DNA of 64,000 nucleotides from Acidimicrobiia bacterium (GTDB taxonomy: Bacteria; Actinomycetota; Acidimicrobiia; Acidimicrobiales; Poriferisodalaceae): positions 172,562 to 236,561 of the forward strand of contig JAJEEO010000003.1 in the NCBI GenBank assembly GCA_022820925.1, given 5' to 3'. Every line of letters begins with the position of its first letter. The first letter of the stretch is position 1. The notes beneath the pieces were generated by a model that worked only from the letters and a program-made list of their open reading frames with translations, was not told the DNA's origin and made no database searches. The position numbers were made by a program, and so were the translations under genes. This document shows positions 20,416 to 28,702 of this stretch, in pieces.

Positions 20416-21228
20416 ATGTCGGTTCCCCGGAGCTTGAGTCCCTCGGGCGCGTCCACATTCCGGCAGTGCGCCCGGCGCTGGAAGTTCCGCTACATCGATA
20501 AGCGGCCGGATCCGCCGGGCGAGCCGGCGCTGCGCGGCACGTTCGTGCATCACGTCCTGGAGGAATTGCTGGCGGTGGCACCAGCGCATCGCACGCTCGA
20601 ACGGGCGCGTGCCATCTGCCGGGACCTGTGGCCATCGCTGGCAGGCAATGCCGACTTCGAGGCGCTGGAGCTGTCCGCCGAGGACGAACGCGCCTTCCGC
20701 TGGAATGCCTGGCGGGACATCGAGGGGTTCTTCGAGCTGGTCGATCCCACCGACGTCGATGTGGTCGACCGCGAGCGCGATCTGACTGCGACGCTCGAGG
20801 GCGTGCCGTTCCGCGGCATCGTCGATCTCGTGGACCGGATGCCCGACGGTCTGCGGATCACCGACTACAAGACGGCTCGACCGCCAGGGGCTCGCTACCT
20901 CGACAGCCGGCTCACACAAGTCTGGCTGTATGCGGCTGCGGCTGCCGCGCTCGGGGACGAGGTGAGCGAGGTGCGGCTGCTGTACCTCGGCGAGACCGGC
21001 AACGGGCGCGACATCCGCGAGCCGATCGAGATTGCTCGCTCGTTCGATCCCGACGCGGTGAACGCAGCCGTCGACGAGCATCGCATCACGTGGGAGCGCA
21101 TCGCCGATGCGGTGGGCGGTGGCCAGTTCGAACCGACCACCGGTCCGCTGTGCAGCTGGTGCCCCTACCGTGACGATTGCCCCGAAGGCCGGCTCGAGCA
21201 CCAGCGGAGGACGGGCATCGCTGCGTGA
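20416..21228 (+). CDS. RecB-family PD-(D/E)XK nuclease with Fe-S cysteines
   Basis: A 270-residue nuclease of the Cas4/AddB-like PDDEXK_1 group. LSPSGASTFRQCARRWKFRY gives the first cluster Cys, and CSWCPYRDDC near the C-terminus gives three more, the usual 4Fe-4S arrangement. The active site shows ALRGTFVH, GIVDLVDR and ITDYKTAR. It probably trims DNA ends in repair; there are no cas genes nearby. The ATG at 20416 is preferred; a GTG at 20365 would add 17 residues lacking family features. The 3' end is tandemly repeated downstream. Confidence 0.87.
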   Translation: MSVPRSLSPSGASTFRQCARRWKFRYIDKRPDPPGEPALRGTFVHHVLEELLAVAPAHRTLERARAICRDLWPSLAGNADFEALELSAEDERAFRWNAWRDIEGFFELVDPTDVDVVDRERDLTATLEGVPFRGIVDLVDRMPDGLRITDYKTARPPGARYLDSRLTQVWLYAAAAAALGDEVSEVRLLYLGETGNGRDIREPIEIARSFDPDAVNAAVDEHRITWERIADAVGGGQFEPTTGPLCSWCPYRDDCPEGRLEHQRRTGIAA

Positions 21229-21298
21229 GCGATGCCGCATCAGGCACAGCTGGCTGCGTGAGCGATGCCGCATCAGACTCAGCCGGCTGCGTGAGCGA
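21220..21298. repeat. Tandem repeats of the nuclease 3' end (period 33)
   Basis: GCTGCGTGAGCGATGCCGCA plus TCAG begins at 21220, is repeated at 21253, and occurs partially at 21286. The first copy contains the stop codon TGA of the nuclease gene at 21226-21228. The period is exactly 33 bp. Confidence 0.93.
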
Positions 21299-21355
21299 GA
21301 CTGCGCGAGTTGCGGCCATGCTGTAGGCCGAATCGCCGAGCCACGGAGCACCGAA

Positions 21356-22159
21356 ATGGAGTACGAGCAGATCACCGTCACCGACGATGGCGACGTGAGG
21401 GTCATCACCTTGAACCGGCCCGAGAAGCTGAATGCGTGGACTCCGCGGATGCATGCGGAGCTGACCCACGCAGTGCGCGCAGGCAACGATGACCCGTCAG
21501 TCGGCGCGTTCGTCGTGACCGGCGCGGGCCGAGGCTTCTGTGCGGGGGCTGACATTTCGGACGTCTTCGCCGCCCGCATCGACGCCGCCGACGAAGCAGG
21601 CGCCAGCGTGGGCGAGGCAGCGGCAAACGACGACAGCGCTGCTGATGACTGGGTGGACTTGGTACGCAACTCCAAGCCGCTCGTTGCGGCCATCAATGGT
21701 GCCTCGATCGGCGTGGGCCTGACGATGGTGCTCTCGATGGATCGCCTGATCGCTCACAGCGAGGCCAAGATCTCGTGCCGGTTCGTGAAGATGGGCGTGA
21801 CGCCCGAACTGGCTTCCTCTCACATGCTGGTGCAGCGCTGCGGGTGGGGTGCGGCCACCGATCTGGCGCTCTCGGGTCGCATCGTGAGCGGAGCCGAAGC
21901 CGGCGAGCTGGGCCTGGTGGACGAGGTCACCGACGGCGATGTGCTGGAGGCGGCGCTTGCGCGCGCCCGCAGCTACGCAGAGAACCCGCCCACCATGGTG
22001 AAGCTGACCAAGCAACTGCTCACCGCAAATGGCTCGGACACCGACCTGGGAGCCGTGCAGCGCCGTGAGATGGAGGCCCTGAATGTCGCGCGCGCCTCGG
22101 ATGATCACCGTGAAGCGGTCGCAGCATTCCTGGAGAAGCGCGCTCCCAGGTTCCGCTGA
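21356..22159 (+). CDS. Enoyl-CoA hydratase/isomerase family protein
   Basis: A 267-residue crotonase-fold enzyme. VITLNRPEKLNAWT is the typical N-terminal strand-turn. GRGFCAGADISD and NGASIGVGLTM form the oxyanion hole. Catalytic acids expected in the SCRFVKMGVTPELAS region are partly altered: the crotonase Glu pair is not obvious beyond PELAS, so isomerase or another crotonase reaction is possible. The ATG at 21356 directly precedes the family start. It has its own intergenic space after the nuclease repeats. Confidence 0.88.
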   Translation: MEYEQITVTDDGDVRVITLNRPEKLNAWTPRMHAELTHAVRAGNDDPSVGAFVVTGAGRGFCAGADISDVFAARIDAADEAGASVGEAAANDDSAADDWVDLVRNSKPLVAAINGASIGVGLTMVLSMDRLIAHSEAKISCRFVKMGVTPELASSHMLVQRCGWGAATDLALSGRIVSGAEAGELGLVDEVTDGDVLEAALARARSYAENPPTMVKLTKQLLTANGSDTDLGAVQRREMEALNVARASDDHREAVAAFLEKRAPRFR

Positions 22160-22168
22160 TCCCTATGT

Positions 22169-22208
22169 GACACCCGTCGCTCCGGCACACCTGCCGGGGC
22201 GGGTGTGC
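22169..22208 (+). terminator. Hairpin after the enoyl-CoA hydratase gene
   Basis: GCACACC at 22185 pairs with GGTGTGC at 22202, with an alternative pairing ACACCCG/CGGGTGT. It is a GC stem without a clear U tract, between two same-strand genes. Confidence 0.4.
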
Positions 22209-22217
22209 TGAGCCGCT

Positions 22218-23099
22218 ATGCCTGAGTTGCCCGAGGTCGAGGTCGTCCGCCGGCAGCTTGCAGGGCCGCTCGTGGGACGCCGCATCGTCGAGGCGTGGGC
22301 TCACCCGTCGCGCAAGTTCGCCTCCGGTGCCGATGCGCTGGGCAGCGAGATCGAGGAGCTCCGGCGTCGGGGCAAGTATCTCATCGCAGAGCTCGACTGC
22401 GGGCGTGAGCTGGTCATCCATCTCGGCATGACGGGCCGGCTGTGTTTCGCGGCGACTGCATCAGGCCCCGATGCGCCCCCGACGCCCGCGGTCCAGCCAC
22501 GGGACGGGCCCGCGACCGAGGTCATGGCCGCTGCGGAGGTCACGCTCGCCGATCCGTATGTGCGGGCCTGGTGGCGCCTCGAGAGCGGCGACGTGCTGTG
22601 CCTGCACGACGTGCGACGGTTCGGCCGGATCGCCGTGTGCGACCGCGGCGACTACAGCGAGCTGCCGACGCTCGCAGCCATGGGTCCCGAGCCGCTGGAG
22701 GGTGAACTGGATGCAGGCGCGTTCTGGCGAGCGAGCAGGCGGTCCAGCCAGCGCATCAAGACGCAGTTGCTGAACCAGCGGCTGGTTGCCGGGGTCGGCA
22801 ACATCTACGCGGACGAAGCGCTGTTCCTGGCCGGCATCAACCCGTCCGCCCGCTCGATCTCGAAGCCCCGCGCTGAACGGCTGCTCGCAGCGCTGCGCGA
22901 TGTGCTGGCCGCCAGCATCGAACGCGGCGGCAGCACGCTGCGTGACTACTACAGCCTCGAAGGAGCGGGCGACAATCAGAAGTACTTCGTCTGCTACGGC
23001 CGCGCCGGGGAGCCGTGCGTGCGCTGCGGCACCGAATTGCGCCGCCGAGTGCTCGACCAGCGATCCAGCACGTGGTGCCCCGCCTGCCAGCGGCGCTGA
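22218..23099 (+). CDS. mutM: Formamidopyrimidine-DNA glycosylase
   Basis: This bifunctional base-excision enzyme removes 8-oxoguanine and cuts the abasic site. The N-terminus MPELPEVEVV gives the catalytic Pro and Glu after Met removal. GKYLIAEL with its Lys, the H2TH region (NQRLVAGVGNIYADEALF) and the C-terminal zinc finger CVRCGTELRRRV...CPACQ are all present. The length of 293 residues is slightly above average owing to an insertion near 85-110 (SGPDAPPTPAVQPRDGP). The ATG start is fixed by the conserved N-terminus. Confidence 0.94.
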   Translation: MPELPEVEVVRRQLAGPLVGRRIVEAWAHPSRKFASGADALGSEIEELRRRGKYLIAELDCGRELVIHLGMTGRLCFAATASGPDAPPTPAVQPRDGPATEVMAAAEVTLADPYVRAWWRLESGDVLCLHDVRRFGRIAVCDRGDYSELPTLAAMGPEPLEGELDAGAFWRASRRSSQRIKTQLLNQRLVAGVGNIYADEALFLAGINPSARSISKPRAERLLAALRDVLAASIERGGSTLRDYYSLEGAGDNQKYFVCYGRAGEPCVRCGTELRRRVLDQRSSTWCPACQRR

Positions 23100-23228
23100 C
23101 GGGCAGACGTCGCCTGGCACGGCGTCGCCGACGTCAACATGCACGGCAGGGAAGGTGACGTGGCAAGCGGCCTCGTGGCGCGGGGCATACTTGCACCACA
23201 CCCAACTACGAAATGAGCGGGGGTTCGG

Positions 23229-23807
23229 GTGGACAACGAGTTGTGGCGCTGGGTCTGGGTCATCACGGCGTTGGTGATGGGCCTCGGCGAGATCTTCACC
23301 GCAGGATTCTTCCTGCTCCCCTTCGCCATCGGCGCGGCCCTCGCGGCCATGGCGGCGTGGCTGGACTTCCACGGCGGGGTCCAGTGGCTTCTGTTCTTCG
23401 GCGGCACCGCCGTATCGCTGTTGATCCTGCGTCGCTTCATGGGCCGTCAAGACCGGCCCGATGATCTGCCGGTGGGCGCGAATCGCTACATCGGCATGTC
23501 GGGACGCGTCATCGAGGCGATCGACATCGTCGAGAACACCGGGCGCGTTCGAGTGGAGTCCGACGAATGGCGAGCGGTCGCCGAGACGGGGCCTATCGAG
23601 GAGGGATCGGTGGTTCGCGTGACCGCGCTGCGCGGTACGAAGCTGCTCGTCGAGTTCGTGGAGCCGCCGCCACCCGACTACGTGCCTCACCATTTCCCGC
23701 CTGCAGCGGTTGCTGCGGCAGAGCCGGCACAGGAATCCGCCGAGGGCGGTGCTGACGCCAAAGTCAGCGAGCAGACCCCCGAACCAGAAGCCCCAAGGAG
23801 CGAATGA
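23229..23807 (+). CDS. NfeD-like membrane protein
   Basis: A 192-residue membrane protein with helices in [20 protein letters not shown] and in [12 protein letters not shown] through AAWLDF to [14 protein letters not shown], followed by a soluble OB-fold domain ([31 protein letters not shown]). This is the short NfeD layout. NfeD proteins pair with stomatin-like proteins and modulate membrane microdomains or proteolysis. The acidic tail is Ala/Glu rich. The stop overlaps the stomatin start in ATGA. The GTG at 23229 is used. Confidence 0.87.
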   Translation: MDNELWRWVWVITALVMGLGEIFTAGFFLLPFAIGAALAAMAAWLDFHGGVQWLLFFGGTAVSLLILRRFMGRQDRPDDLPVGANRYIGMSGRVIEAIDIVENTGRVRVESDEWRAVAETGPIEEGSVVRVTALRGTKLLVEFVEPPPPDYVPHHFPPAAVAAAEPAQESAEGGADAKVSEQTPEPEAPRSE

Positions 23808-24760
23808 TGAACAGCATCGACCCCGCAGTGATCCTGCTGGTTGTCATCGCCGCGGCGATCTTCGTCGTCGCCGCGACCGGCCTGCGCATCGTGCGACCGT
23901 TCGAGCAGGGACTCATCGAGTTCTTGGGCAAGTACCGCACGACGGTCGAGCCCGGCCTGCGCTTTGTGATTCCGTTCGTGCAGCGCATCTTGAAGGTGGA
24001 CATGCGTGAGCAGGTCGTGGACGTGCCGCCGCAGGAGGTCATCACCAAGGACAACGTGGCGGTGACCGTGGACGCTGTCATCTACTACGAGCCGACCGAT
24101 CCGGTGAAGCTGAAGTACGCGGTGGGCAACTTCATCATCGCGGTGACCAAGCTGGCCCAGACCAACCTCCGCAACGTGGTCGGTGACCTGCAGCTCGACG
24201 AAGCGCTGGTGTCGCGCGAGATCATCAACTCCAAGCTGCGCCAGATCCTTGACGACGCGACCGACAAGTGGGGCACGCGGGTGGTGCGCGTCGAGATCCA
24301 GCGCATCGAACCGCCGCCCGACGTCACCCAGGCCATGCATCGCCAGATGAAGGCTGAGCGCGACAGGCGTGCGGTCGTCACCGAGGCCGAGGGCGAGAAG
24401 ACCGCTGCGATCTTGCAGGCGGAAGGCGTCAAGCAGTCCCAGATCTTGCGGGCCGAGGGCGAAGCGGAAGCGATCAAGCGGGTGGCGGATGCCGACAAGT
24501 ACCAGAAGCTGACCGTTGCCGAGGGCGAGGGCCAGGCCATCGAGCGGGTGTTTGCGGCGATTCACAACGGCGACCCCACCGACGACCTGATCGCGATCAA
24601 GTACCTCGAAGCATTGCAAGGCGTGGCGGACGGCCAGGCCACCAAGATCTTCCTGCCGCTCGACACCAGCGGCGTGCTCGGCGCCGTCGCTGCGATGGGC
24701 GAGATGTTCCGCGAGCGCACCGCAGACGCCGGTTCCCCGAACGGGGCCGTCGAGGAGTAA
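23804..24760 (+). CDS. Stomatin/SPFH-domain protein (QmcA-like)
   Basis: A 318-residue band-7 protein. One N-terminal transmembrane helix ([19 protein letters not shown]) anchors it, followed by the SPFH domain ([17 protein letters not shown] to [11 protein letters not shown]) and a coiled-coil rich in AEGE and [18 protein letters not shown]. Such proteins form large membrane rings or lipid microdomains. A strong AAGGAG lies just upstream. It is translationally coupled to NfeD, the standard bacterial pairing. Confidence 0.92.
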   Translation: MMNSIDPAVILLVVIAAAIFVVAATGLRIVRPFEQGLIEFLGKYRTTVEPGLRFVIPFVQRILKVDMREQVVDVPPQEVITKDNVAVTVDAVIYYEPTDPVKLKYAVGNFIIAVTKLAQTNLRNVVGDLQLDEALVSREIINSKLRQILDDATDKWGTRVVRVEIQRIEPPPDVTQAMHRQMKAERDRRAVVTEAEGEKTAAILQAEGVKQSQILRAEGEAEAIKRVADADKYQKLTVAEGEGQAIERVFAAIHNGDPTDDLIAIKYLEALQGVADGQATKIFLPLDTSGVLGAVAAMGEMFRERTADAGSPNGAVEE

Positions 24761-24827
24761 CACGCCGCTGCTCCCGGCAGCTGGGCTGCGCCTCCGATCC
24801 GGCGCGGCCGGCGTGCAGTCCAACGCG

Positions 24828-24833
24828 TAGGGT
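24828..24833 (+). promoter_or_regulatory. Probable -10 box for leaderless P1 peptidase gene
   Basis: TAGGGT lies 8 nt before the ATG at 24842, without a Shine-Dalgarno sequence. It is the same hexamer as upstream of guaB. Confidence 0.45.
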
Positions 24834-24841
24834 GCGCGGCC

Positions 24842-25762
24842 ATGGCGTTGGGATTGCCGTCGGTGCTGGTCGGCTCGTGGACCGACGACGAGGCAGCAAC
24901 CGGGGTGACCGTGGTGCTGCCGCCGCCGGGCACCTTGGGTGCGATGGCCGTGCGCGGCGGCGCGCCGGGGACTCGCGAGGCCGCTGCGCTGGGTTCGACG
25001 GGCGCCGGCGTCGAGTGCCATGGGGTCGTGCTGTGCGGCAACAGCGTCTTCGGTCTCGCAGCGGCGGACGGCGTTGTGCGCTGGTGCGCCAGCCAGGGCC
25101 GCGGGCTCGACATTCGCGACAGCATCGTGCCGGTGGTGGGCGCGGCAGTCGTATACGACATCCAGTCGCCGGACAGCGAGCGCCCCACTGCGGCAGCGGG
25201 ATGGGCTGCCTGTGAGGCGGCCAGCGCGGACGAGCCCGCCACCGGGCGGGTCGGCGTCGGGCGGGGCTGCACGATCGGCAAGGTCGCTGGTCGAGACTTC
25301 TCCGTGCCCGGCTGGCTGGGCGCTGCGGTGGAGCGTTCAGGCGATGTGGTCGTCGGCGCGCTGGTGGCGGTCAATGCGTTGGGTGACGTCATCGACGCCG
25401 ACGGGACGGTGCTGGCCGGCTGCACGGCGCCGGCTGGGGCTGAGCGGTACCCATATGACGCGATCGAGGCCATTCCCGGATTCACCGGGCGCGGCACCGA
25501 GGAGCCCGAGACGCCCGAACGTGGCAATACGACGATCGGCTGCCTCGTGACCAATGCCCGGCTCACCAAGCCCGAGGCGTGCCGAGCGGTCGATCTCGCG
25601 CACACAGGCATTGCCCGGGCGATCGAACCCCCGCACACGAATTTCGACGGCGACGCGCTGTTCCTGCTCGCCACAGGCGAGGTCGACACCCAGCCCGACC
25701 TGGTGGCACTGTTGGGGGCTGCCGCCGTCGCCCGAGCGATCCGATCGGAAATCGTTTCCTGA
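24842..25762 (+). CDS. P1-family (DmpA-like) self-processing peptidase
   Basis: A 306-residue N-terminal nucleophile aminopeptidase related to DmpA/BapA. Family marks are VLPPPGTLGAMAVRGGAPGT, VLCGNSVFGLAAADGV and VGALVAVNALGDVID. The expected self-cleavage site is Asn229-Thr230 in GNTTIGCLVTNARL, so the nucleophile Thr is present and the protein should split into alpha and beta chains. The substrate may be short or beta-amino peptides. The frame stays open for 79 more codons after the TGA. Confidence 0.88.
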   Translation: MALGLPSVLVGSWTDDEAATGVTVVLPPPGTLGAMAVRGGAPGTREAAALGSTGAGVECHGVVLCGNSVFGLAAADGVVRWCASQGRGLDIRDSIVPVVGAAVVYDIQSPDSERPTAAAGWAACEAASADEPATGRVGVGRGCTIGKVAGRDFSVPGWLGAAVERSGDVVVGALVAVNALGDVIDADGTVLAGCTAPAGAERYPYDAIEAIPGFTGRGTEEPETPERGNTTIGCLVTNARLTKPEACRAVDLAHTGIARAIEPPHTNFDGDALFLLATGEVDTQPDLVALLGAAAVARAIRSEIVS

Positions 25763-25796
25763 TCGCGTCGCGATTGTGGCAATCTGGACGCACCAG

Positions 25797-26005
25797 AGAA
25801 AGGGGGTGGTCCAAGCAATGCCGAAACGCAACAGGACTCTGGAGGTGGCCGGGCGCTGAGGCGACCCGCTTCCGAGAAGGGGACGTCTCCATCAGGTGGC
25901 GACTCCAACCCGGACCACCGAACCCCACAAGATCCGCGTGCTGGTCCTCACGCGGCCGCTGCCCCGCCGAACGGCGGTGGCGCGAACACGATCTTCGGGT
26001 AGCAG
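25797..26005 (+). ncRNA. Candidate structured RNA or leader with hyper-extended Shine-Dalgarno
   Basis: Most of this 520-bp gap between genes is structured. AGAAAGGGGGTGGTCCA at 25797-25813 can pair along all 17 nt with the usual 16S rRNA 3' end (15 Watson-Crick, two G-U). An ATG follows at 25818 and opens a 13-codon frame (MPKRNRTLEVAGR). GGTGGTCC at 25805-25812 is also complementary to GGACCACC at 25912-25919, flanked by GGGG and CCCC, so the Shine-Dalgarno could be hidden in a stem closing about 100 nt. CCGCGTG/CACGCGG forms a second hairpin near 25936. A strong terminator follows. I do not recognise it as tmRNA, RNase P, SRP or 6C RNA. Confidence 0.5.
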
Positions 26006-26035
26006 CAGGCCCCTGCTCGGTTGAGCGGGGGCCTG
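26006..26035 (+). terminator. Strong intrinsic-type terminator hairpin
   Basis: CAGGCCCCTGCTC and GAGCGGGGGCCTG form a 13-bp stem (one G-U pair) with a GGTT loop. It is followed by TTCGCGTCT rather than a run of T. It would end the transcript of the candidate RNA. Confidence 0.7.
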
Positions 26036-26060
26036 TTCGCGTCTGAAGGCACCCAACCAA

Positions 26061-26258
26061 GAGGCTGAGCCCCGGGCCCGAGCGGCCCGCGAGCGAAGCG
26101 ATCTAGAACGGCAAGCACAGGGCGAAGCCGTGGCCCGAGCGGCCCGTGAGCGCAGCGAACAAGAGCGGGAAGCACAGGGCGAAGCCGTGGCCCGAGCGGC
26201 CCGTGAGCGCAGCGAACAAGAGCGGGAAGCAAGAGGTGCGACGACCAGAAGGTGTACG
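26061..26258 (-). repeat. Dispersed intergenic repeat, copies 3a-3c (triplicated)
   Basis: Three head-to-tail copies in inverse orientation to copies 1, 2 and 4. 3a (26061-26118) is diverged. 3b begins at 26120 and 3c at 26177, and they are an exact 57-bp tandem repeat apart from their ends. 3c continues into a flank (GAGGTGCGACGACCAGAAGG) that is also found in copy 5. Confidence 0.92.
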
Positions 26259-26273
26259 TCACCACGCGCCCTC

Positions 26274-26279
26274 TAAGGT
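26274..26279 (+). promoter_or_regulatory. Probable -10 box for leaderless acyl-CoA dehydrogenase gene
   Basis: TAAGGT lies 6 nt before the ATG at 26286, just after the repeat cluster, with no Shine-Dalgarno sequence. Confidence 0.5.
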
Positions 26280-26285
26280 CCGCAC

Positions 26286-27488
26286 ATGGACTTCGACTGG
26301 CCGGACGATGACGATCCTCGCCGCGTCGCGGTGCGCGACTGGCTCGACGATCACGACGGCAATCCGAGCCAGGAGGCGCTGGCACACGCCGGATACGTGG
26401 CACCGCACTGGCCGAAGCCCTACGGGCTGGAAGCCGATCCCATCACCCAGCTGCTGATCGACGAGGAGCTGGCCGCGGCCGGCGTGAAGCGCCTCGCGGG
26501 CGGCATCGGTCTGGGCTGGGCCGGCCCGACGATCATCTACGGCGGCACGGACGCCCAGAAGGACCGCTACCTGTGGCCGATCCTCACCGGCGAGGAAGTG
26601 TGGTGCCAGCTGTTTTCCGAGCCCGACAGCGGCTCAGACCTAGCGAACCTGGCCACGCGGGCGGTGCGCGACGGCGAGCGCTACATCGTGAACGGCTCGA
26701 AGATCTGGTCGTCAGGGGCGCATCGCAGCAAGTTCGGCATCCTCATCGCCCGCACCGATCCCGACGTGCCCAAGCACCGCGGCGTGTCGTACTTCATCTG
26801 CCCGATGGACACGCCCGGCTTGGAGTTGCGCCCGATCATCGACATGACCACGGCGTACTCGTTCAACCAAACGTTCTTCACTGACATGGAGCTGCCGGTG
26901 GAGAACCGGATCGGCGACGAGAACGACGGCTGGCGGCTGGCCAAGATCACGCTGGGCAACGAGCGGGTGTCGCTGTCAGGGGAGGGAGCGTTGTGGGGCA
27001 GCGGCCCCAGCGCTGCCGACCTGCTCGACGTGGTCCGGTCGGCCGGGGGCGTGTCGGATCCGGTGATGCGCGACCGGGCCGCGCGCCTGCACATCGAAGG
27101 CGAAGTGCTGCGGCTCATCCGGCTGCGAACGCTGAGCGCCCGCCTGCACGGTCGCCAGCCTGGGCCCGAGGCCAGCGTGCGCAAGGCGCTGGCTGACGAT
27201 CACGGCCGGCACGTCATGACGCTGGCGAAGGATCTGGCCGGCGCCCACGGACTGCTCGCCAATACGGGCCCGCTGGGCACGTCGCCAGACTTCCCGAAGG
27301 CCCAAGCCGTAACGGAGGGCTGGAACGGCTGGCACGGCGGCTACCTGTTCAGCCCGGCGCTCACGATCGGCGGCGGCACCTCGGAGGTGCAGCGCAACAT
27401 CATCGCTGAGCGGGTGCTGGGCCTGCCTCACGACGTCGACGTGGAGTCGGGCAAGTCCTGGTCAGAGGCCCGATCCGCCCTCGCCTGA
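26286..27488 (+). CDS. Acyl-CoA dehydrogenase
   Basis: A 400-residue FAD enzyme that introduces a trans-2 double bond in acyl-CoA. LFSEPDSGSDLANLATRAVR and YIVNGSKIWSSGAH are the FAD/substrate signatures of the middle domain, and the C-terminal GGGTSEVQRNIIAERVLGLP is diagnostic. It fits the FadE-like group of actinobacteria active on steroid or long-chain CoAs, but the chain length cannot be assigned. It is preceded by the repeat cluster and is convergent with the aminotransferase. Confidence 0.93.
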   Translation: MDFDWPDDDDPRRVAVRDWLDDHDGNPSQEALAHAGYVAPHWPKPYGLEADPITQLLIDEELAAAGVKRLAGGIGLGWAGPTIIYGGTDAQKDRYLWPILTGEEVWCQLFSEPDSGSDLANLATRAVRDGERYIVNGSKIWSSGAHRSKFGILIARTDPDVPKHRGVSYFICPMDTPGLELRPIIDMTTAYSFNQTFFTDMELPVENRIGDENDGWRLAKITLGNERVSLSGEGALWGSGPSAADLLDVVRSAGGVSDPVMRDRAARLHIEGEVLRLIRLRTLSARLHGRQPGPEASVRKALADDHGRHVMTLAKDLAGAHGLLANTGPLGTSPDFPKAQAVTEGWNGWHGGYLFSPALTIGGGTSEVQRNIIAERVLGLPHDVDVESGKSWSEARSALA

Positions 27489-27510
27489 CGCGTCGCCAGT
27501 GAGCCGGGGC

Positions 27511-28686
27511 TCAGCTGCGGTGCTGGGCCCAGGCGGTGAGGCGTTCGACGGTCTGGAGCATGTCGTCGTTGCTGCCAGCGAACGAGAACCGGATGTAGCG
27601 ATGTCCCTCTGCGGGGTCGAAGTCGATGCCGGGCGTGGTGGCGATGCCGAGTTCCGCGAGCCAGGTCGCGGCCAGCTCAGCGCTGTCGTCGGTGAGGTGA
27701 TCGACGTTGGCGTAGATGTAGAACGCCCCGTCAGGCGGGGCGATGCGATCGATCCCTGCTGCGGGCAGGCCGTCGAGCAGGATATGGCGGTTCGCCCGGT
27801 AGCGGGCGACGTTGGCTTCCAGCTCGTCGATGCTGTCGAAGGCGCCGAGTGCGGCGTGCTGGCTCACCGTGGCAGCGGCGATGGTGGCGTTCTGGGCGAG
27901 GCGCTCGACGGGTGAGACCAGATCGGGCGGCAGCACCAGCCAGCCCAACCGCCAGCCGGTCATCGAGAAGTACTTGGAGAAGCTGTTCACCACGACCGCG
28001 CTCGGGCTGTGCGCCGAAGCGGTAGCGGCCTCGGTTCCGTAGGCGATGCCGTGGTAGATCTCGTCGGAGATCAGCCGCACGCCGGCGTCATGGCACCAGC
28101 GGGCTAGCCGGCCCAGTTCGTCTGCCATGAGCATGGTGCCAGTCGGGTTGGCGGGACTAGCCACCACCAGCCCATCGAGCGGGCCGGCGCTCGTCACCAT
28201 GTCTGCGCTCAGCCGGAAGCCGGACTCGGGCGTGACGGCGATCTCGACGACCTCGATGTCCAGTGCTTCGAGCGTGTTGCGGTAGCAGGGATAGCCGGGC
28301 GCAGTCACCGCCACACGGTCGCCGGCCTCGAAGCACGCCAGGAACGCGAGCGTGAACGCCCCGCTGGCACCCTGGGTAACGACGATGCGACCGGCATTGG
28401 TGTCGTGGCCGTACCAGTCGGCGTAGTGCTGGACCAGCCTCGTGCGCAACGGTTCGATGCCCACGGCCGACGTGTATCCCAGCACGTCGCTGTCGATAGC
28501 GGCCTTGGCAGCAGTGCGCGCTCCGGCCGGTGCGGGCGTGGACGGCTGGCCGACCTCCATGTGCACGACATCGCCGCCGGCCGCTTCCCGGTCGGCGGCA
28601 GCCCGCATCATCTCCATCACAAAGAACGGCGCGATGTCCGCCCGCTCGGAGACCTTCAAGCCGCTCACGAAGCGCCGCCGTGCCAT
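27511..28686 (-). CDS. Class I/II PLP aminotransferase
   Basis: A 391-residue fold-type I aminotransferase. The Schiff-base Lys is in NSFSKYFSMTGWRLGW; the phosphate-binding and ring-stacking regions are TQGASGAFTLAF and SPANPTGTM. ISDEIYHGIAYG supplies the Asp and Tyr that contact PLP, and RFSFAGS the C-terminal Arg. It is closest in layout to aspartate or alanine-type enzymes of the AspC/DapL-like subgroup; the amino acid is not determined. It lies downstream of the efflux operon in the opposite transcription order and is probably separate. Confidence 0.9.
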   Translation of the reverse strand: MARRRFVSGLKVSERADIAPFFVMEMMRAAADREAAGGDVVHMEVGQPSTPAPAGARTAAKAAIDSDVLGYTSAVGIEPLRTRLVQHYADWYGHDTNAGRIVVTQGASGAFTLAFLACFEAGDRVAVTAPGYPCYRNTLEALDIEVVEIAVTPESGFRLSADMVTSAGPLDGLVVASPANPTGTMLMADELGRLARWCHDAGVRLISDEIYHGIAYGTEAATASAHSPSAVVVNSFSKYFSMTGWRLGWLVLPPDLVSPVERLAQNATIAAATVSQHAALGAFDSIDELEANVARYRANRHILLDGLPAAGIDRIAPPDGAFYIYANVDHLTDDSAELAATWLAELGIATTPGIDFDPAEGHRYIRFSFAGSNDDMLQTVERLTAWAQHRS

Positions 28687-28702
28687 TGCATGGCGTCAGA
28701 GG

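Noticed and set aside
19729..21696. A 655-codon minus-strand frame across parA, the nuclease and the hydratase genes
   Set aside because: It is antisense to three well-supported genes and its composition is of shadow type.
25763..26002. Readthrough of the P1 peptidase TGA into 79 further in-frame codons, perhaps as selenocysteine
   Set aside because: The tail is low in complexity, the peptidase is complete without it, the stop context does not resemble a redox site, and the region is better explained as a structured RNA.
25579..26046. A 155-codon plus-strand frame crossing the RNA and terminator region
   Set aside because: It starts inside the peptidase gene in another frame, reads through the terminator hairpin and has no domain-like features.
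26006..26285. Insertion-sequence remnant in the long intergenic gap
   Set aside because: No transposase fragment, terminal inverted repeats or target duplication can be seen; the content is terminator plus repeat copies.
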